A stretch of DNA of 64,000 nt from Polaribacter glomeratus (lineage in GTDB: Bacteria > Bacteroidota > Bacteroidia > Flavobacteriales > Flavobacteriaceae): NCBI RefSeq assembly GCF_002954665.1, contig NZ_MSCM01000002.1, positions 197,520-261,519 on the forward strand. The letters are read 5' to 3'. Below the pieces are notes generated by a model. It ran no database searches. It was not told the DNA's origin and was given only the letters and a program-made list of their open reading frames with translations. Shown in pieces: positions 61,148 to 64,000 of this stretch; position 1 is the stretch's first letter; each line of letters opens with the position of its first letter. Both the position numbers and the translations under genes were made by a program.

Positions 61148-62869
61148 ATGTTAAAGAAATCAATTACACTTTTTTTCCTTGCAGTTTTATGCATCAACTG
61201 TAAAACAGAAAAATCTTTAGAATTAAACTCCGCAAATTATTCAGATGTAATCAATAAACAATTTACCGGTGATTTAGCTTTAGAAACGACTGCTTTTGTA
61301 GAAAAATATTGGCGTGTTGTTGGTAATACCGGTTTTAATAAAAGCATTTATAAAATTGCAGAAGAACTAGAAAAAGCAGGTTTTATCATTGAAGAAAAAG
61401 CAACTAAAAATGATATTTTAACCTACAGAATAGAAAAAAGAGCACTTAAAAAACCTACTTGGGAATCTGTAAATGCAAGTATCCTAATTGAAGGAGAAAT
61501 TGAGCCTTTATTGCAGCATAACACCAACAGAAATATGATTGCTTTAAATTCTTACAGTACTCCAACAGAAGGAATTACTGCCGAAGTTGTCTATATTGAT
61601 GACATTCAAAAACTTGCAAATATGGATGTTAAAGGCAAAATAGTTTTTGCAGAAACCAGTCCATATCAAATCTTTAAAGCGGCGATTGTTGACGGTAAAG
61701 CAGCCGGAATTATAACGTATGACAATCCTGATTATTTGCAACCAGAAAAAAATACAACGTCTATTCAGTTTCGCTCAATTCCTTTAGATTCCGTGCACAA
61801 ACCTTGGGCAATTGCACTTTCTTATCAGGCTAAAGAAAGATTAAAAACAGCTTTAGAATACGAAAAAGTAGAACTAAAAGTGGTGGTTGAAACGAATATT
61901 TATCCATCCGAAGAACTTACAATTGTTGCCGATATTAAAGGAAGCGAAAAGCCAAAAGAACGTTTGGTTTTTAGTGCACACATTCAAGAACCTGGCGCAA
62001 ATGATAACGCTACAGGAGTTGGAGTTGCGCTTGAAATGGCAACTTTAACGGCAAAATTTGTCAAGCAAAAAGAATATCAACCAAAAAGAACGTTAACTTT
62101 TTTATGGGGCGATGAGATTATATCAACTAGACGATATGTACAAGAAGATTCTATAAGAGCCAAAGATATTAAATGGGGAATTTCTTTAGACATGGTTGGT
62201 GAAAATACTGAGAAAACTGGCGGAACTTTCTTAATCGAAAAAATGCCAGATCCTAGTGCAATTTGGACGCGTGGAAACGACAAACATACAGAATGGGGTG
62301 GTTCTAAAATGAGTTTAAACCAAATAAAACCTCATTATTTAAACGATTTTTTAATTGATAAATTCAAAGCACAAGGCAAAAGAGCCAATTGGGTTGTGAG
62401 CACAAATCCGTTTGAAGGAGGAAGCGATCACGTGCCTTTTTTAATGCAAAATATACCAAGTGTTTTATTCTGGCATTTTACAGATCAGTTTTATCATACA
62501 GACAATGACCGAATTGACAAAGTATCTAAAACCACTTTAAAAAATGTAGGAACAACAGCGTTAATTGCTGCTTACACTTTATTAAATGCGGATGAAAATA
62601 CTGCAAGATCAGTTTTATCAGATTTAGAAAAAGCAGCTGTAGTTCGTTTAAATGAAGAATTAAAACAAAGCAAAATAGCCATAAATAATGGGGATGCCTT
62701 ATCAACTCAAATAGAAATCATAACTGCCTGGAAAGATTGGTATAAAAACTCATTTGAAACCACAAAAGATTTAGTTTCTGATGCCAAAATAATCAGCAAA
62801 GAAGTAGAAAAATCACAAAAATTAATCGATTCAATTACAAATGAAATAGAGAAAATATTAAAGCAATAG
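61148..62869 (+). CDS. M28-family metallopeptidase lipoprotein with PA domain
   Basis: 573 residues from the ATG at 61148, which gives a signal peptide and lipobox (AVLCINC, Cys17); an earlier in-frame ATG gives no signal. A PA-type insert (about 120-230: GKIVFAETSP, AAGIITYD) precedes the zinc peptidase core: AHIQEPGANDNATG (His278, Asp286), LWGDEI (Asp322-Glu323), DMVGEN and GGSDHVPF (His). The usual EE pair reads DE here, and HxD reads HxQ. It is probably an envelope-anchored aminopeptidase. The end overlaps the convergent HTH gene by 12 bases. Confidence 0.87.
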   Translation: MLKKSITLFFLAVLCINCKTEKSLELNSANYSDVINKQFTGDLALETTAFVEKYWRVVGNTGFNKSIYKIAEELEKAGFIIEEKATKNDILTYRIEKRALKKPTWESVNASILIEGEIEPLLQHNTNRNMIALNSYSTPTEGITAEVVYIDDIQKLANMDVKGKIVFAETSPYQIFKAAIVDGKAAGIITYDNPDYLQPEKNTTSIQFRSIPLDSVHKPWAIALSYQAKERLKTALEYEKVELKVVVETNIYPSEELTIVADIKGSEKPKERLVFSAHIQEPGANDNATGVGVALEMATLTAKFVKQKEYQPKRTLTFLWGDEIISTRRYVQEDSIRAKDIKWGISLDMVGENTEKTGGTFLIEKMPDPSAIWTRGNDKHTEWGGSKMSLNQIKPHYLNDFLIDKFKAQGKRANWVVSTNPFEGGSDHVPFLMQNIPSVLFWHFTDQFYHTDNDRIDKVSKTTLKNVGTTALIAAYTLLNADENTARSVLSDLEKAAVVRLNEELKQSKIAINNGDALSTQIEIITAWKDWYKNSFETTKDLVSDAKIISKEVEKSQKLIDSITNEIEKILKQ

Positions 62870-63835
62870 TTTTAACATTTTTTGATCAATCTTTTGATTC
62901 ATTGCATTAAAAAACTTACTTCTTTCAAAAGATGCTTCACCAGAAAGACTGGTAGAGAACTCTATTTGTCTTTTAATATATTCTTCTATTTGGTTAGTCG
63001 TATTTTTATCAATGACCTTAAAATACGTTAAATTTGTGTAAGGTACAAATACCTTTTTTTCAGTATCCGATTTCATAAACACCGTATTTAAAAGAGAAAT
63101 TATATTATTATGATACAAGTGAAAACTGTTATCATTTAAAGCTCTCTTTTTATTTTTTGATTGCTCTTCTATCAGTTTCAAAGAATCTTTTAAACCATCA
63201 GCAATTAAAGAAGCTTCCTCTTTTGTAGTAAGACCAACTTCATAAAAAAATTGAATTTGATTTAAAATATTATCTATGGTAGAATCATTCCAAACTTCTA
63301 CTAGTGAAACTTTTTTATACAGATTTAGAAAAGCATCATACTTCTCTAAAATAATAGCAGATGGGTTAAATTTTGAAAAAGGAATCTTTTTTTGCGCTGG
63401 ATCTTTACTTAACGTATTTACAAATACATACAGTCTAAAACTTTTTAATAAACCGCTATCAGAATGATAAAAAGGATAATCTTTTGCACAATTAATTATT
63501 TGTCCGTTTTTAGAACTAAAAACCTTTTGAGCCTCAGATATTCCTTTTTCAAAAAATAATTTTAAAGCGTTATTTGATAAAATAGGATGCGTTTTTTCTA
63601 CAATTATTCTTTCCTCATCAAGTTCCTTATCGGTAAAGATGTCATTTAAATTAAAATTAAAATGCCTGGAAAGCTGTAAACTTTCATTTAGAGTTAAGGA
63701 TGTTTTTCCTTTTATTCTTCTATACGCAGCATCGTAGCTAATGTCTAAAATATCTGCAATTTCGTCTGTAAAAGAAACGTTTTGTGGAATCCTTGCTTTT
63801 ATGTAATTAAATAATTTTTCTTCTACTATATTCAT
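62858..63835 (-). CDS. Helix-turn-helix transcriptional regulator with a long C-terminal domain
   Basis: 325 residues. The N-terminal 65 hold a compact HTH (SFTDEIADILDISYDAAYRRIKGKTSLTLNESLQLSRHF) similar to XRE-type domains. The remaining 255 residues are mostly alpha-helical without membrane segments or known ligand motif, as in a group of Bacteroidota regulators. It is convergent with the M28 gene; the target is unknown. Upstream is a short plus-strand transcript candidate, starting within about 100 bases, which could share its control region. Confidence 0.8.
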   Translation of the reverse strand: MNIVEEKLFNYIKARIPQNVSFTDEIADILDISYDAAYRRIKGKTSLTLNESLQLSRHFNFNLNDIFTDKELDEERIIVEKTHPILSNNALKLFFEKGISEAQKVFSSKNGQIINCAKDYPFYHSDSGLLKSFRLYVFVNTLSKDPAQKKIPFSKFNPSAIILEKYDAFLNLYKKVSLVEVWNDSTIDNILNQIQFFYEVGLTTKEEASLIADGLKDSLKLIEEQSKNKKRALNDNSFHLYHNNIISLLNTVFMKSDTEKKVFVPYTNLTYFKVIDKNTTNQIEEYIKRQIEFSTSLSGEASFERSKFFNAMNQKIDQKMLKLLL

Positions 63836-63918
63836 CGTTGGGGTATTTTACTTAAAATTCACAAAAATTAGGCACATACTTTTGCAAATTTCACAAAGGC
63901 TAAAGTACATAAATTTAT

Positions 63919-64000
63919 TACTTTTGAGCGTCATTACTATTATGGTTGGGGGACCTAATAGAATACAATAACCTTCTCACTTATAAGAGAAGGTTTTTTT
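63919..64000 (+). ncRNA. Short transcript with a mini-ORF ending in an intrinsic terminator
   Basis: TACTTTTG (63919-63926) matches TAnnTTTG and predicts a start near 63932. A nine-codon frame MVGGPNRIQ (63942-63971) is followed at once by a strong hairpin AACCTTCTC (63970-63978)/GAGAAGGTT (63987-63995) and a T run to the window end. The product would be an RNA of about 65-70 bases: a small RNA, or a leader with attenuator for a gene beyond the window. No -33 box is clear. Confidence 0.5.

Noticed and set aside
63942..63971. Amino-acid biosynthesis leader peptide
   Set aside because: The nine codons contain no run of a single amino acid, so classic attenuation is not supported.

Overview
The window looks like chromosomal DNA of a marine Flavobacteriaceae bacterium (Bacteroidota), of the Polaribacter/Tenacibaculum kind. 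The DNA is strongly A+T-rich. Several promoters carry the Bacteroidota -7 element TAnnTTTG, and ribosome binding sites are poorly marked. Many products belong to Bacteroidota-type uncharacterised families (DUF2480, DUF3078, DUF2490), and core genes sit singly or in short operons. I found no rRNA, tRNA, CRISPR array or insertion sequence. These identifications rest on reading motifs by eye; no database search was run.

Layout. 1-2.3 kb: 5'-truncated polA. 2.4-6.0 kb: a small unknown gene, then a three-gene module (Crp-family regulator, quinone-oxidoreductase-like protein, membrane-anchored Hsp31-type DJ-1 protein) bounded by inverted repeats and followed by a broken copy of the small gene. 6.0-11.3 kb: amidase lipoprotein, unknown lipoprotein, RluA-type pseudouridine synthase, beta-barrel protein, threonylcarbamoyl-AMP synthase, small membrane protein. 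11.4-15.3 kb: dabA-dabB inorganic carbon uptake pair. 15.5-24.4 kb: two-domain ornithine-lipid synthase, aspartokinase, GNAT, fructose-1,6-bisphosphatase, superoxide dismutase, PurF-like enzyme, PfkB kinase. 24.6-28.0 kb: sufE, SufT-like gene, DUF2480 and two DUF3078 outer-membrane proteins, with a 7-bp tandem repeat between them. 28.0-34.4 kb: periplasmic nitrate reductase operon napD-napA-napB-tetraheme cytochrome-FeS-nrfD, without napC. 34.5-35.7 kb: CNNM transporter. 35.7-42.2 kb: a six-gene operon of exported proteins with no known function. 42.6-50.7 kb: hflX, a lipoprotein carbonic anhydrase with a DUF2490 protein, an endonuclease/phosphatase-fold protein, glycerophosphodiesterase, and a ClC channel with a substituted gating residue. 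50.7-56.3 kb: DUF3999/DUF2339-like pair and aspS. 56.5-64 kb: cupin, MddA-like methyltransferase, rsmI, a membrane protein/XRE pair, SGNH hydrolase, M28 peptidase, an HTH regulator, and a terminator-ended short transcript at the window edge.

How the genes work together. The nap operon would let the cell use nitrate as an electron acceptor or redox sink. NrfD and the FeS protein would take electrons from menaquinol and pass them through multiheme cytochromes to NapA. A candidate FNR-type operator lies upstream of it. DabAB (CO2/bicarbonate uptake) and the surface carbonic anhydrase, about 30 kb apart, could both serve anaplerotic carbon fixation in a heterotroph.

The best candidates for undescribed biology are three. 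First, the exported six-gene operon (35.8-42.2 kb), with its own upstream palindrome. Second, the cassette-like regulator/oxidoreductase/Hsp31 module (2.9-5.8 kb). Third, a nap cluster with a four-heme NapB and a variant buried Tat signal in the FeS subunit.
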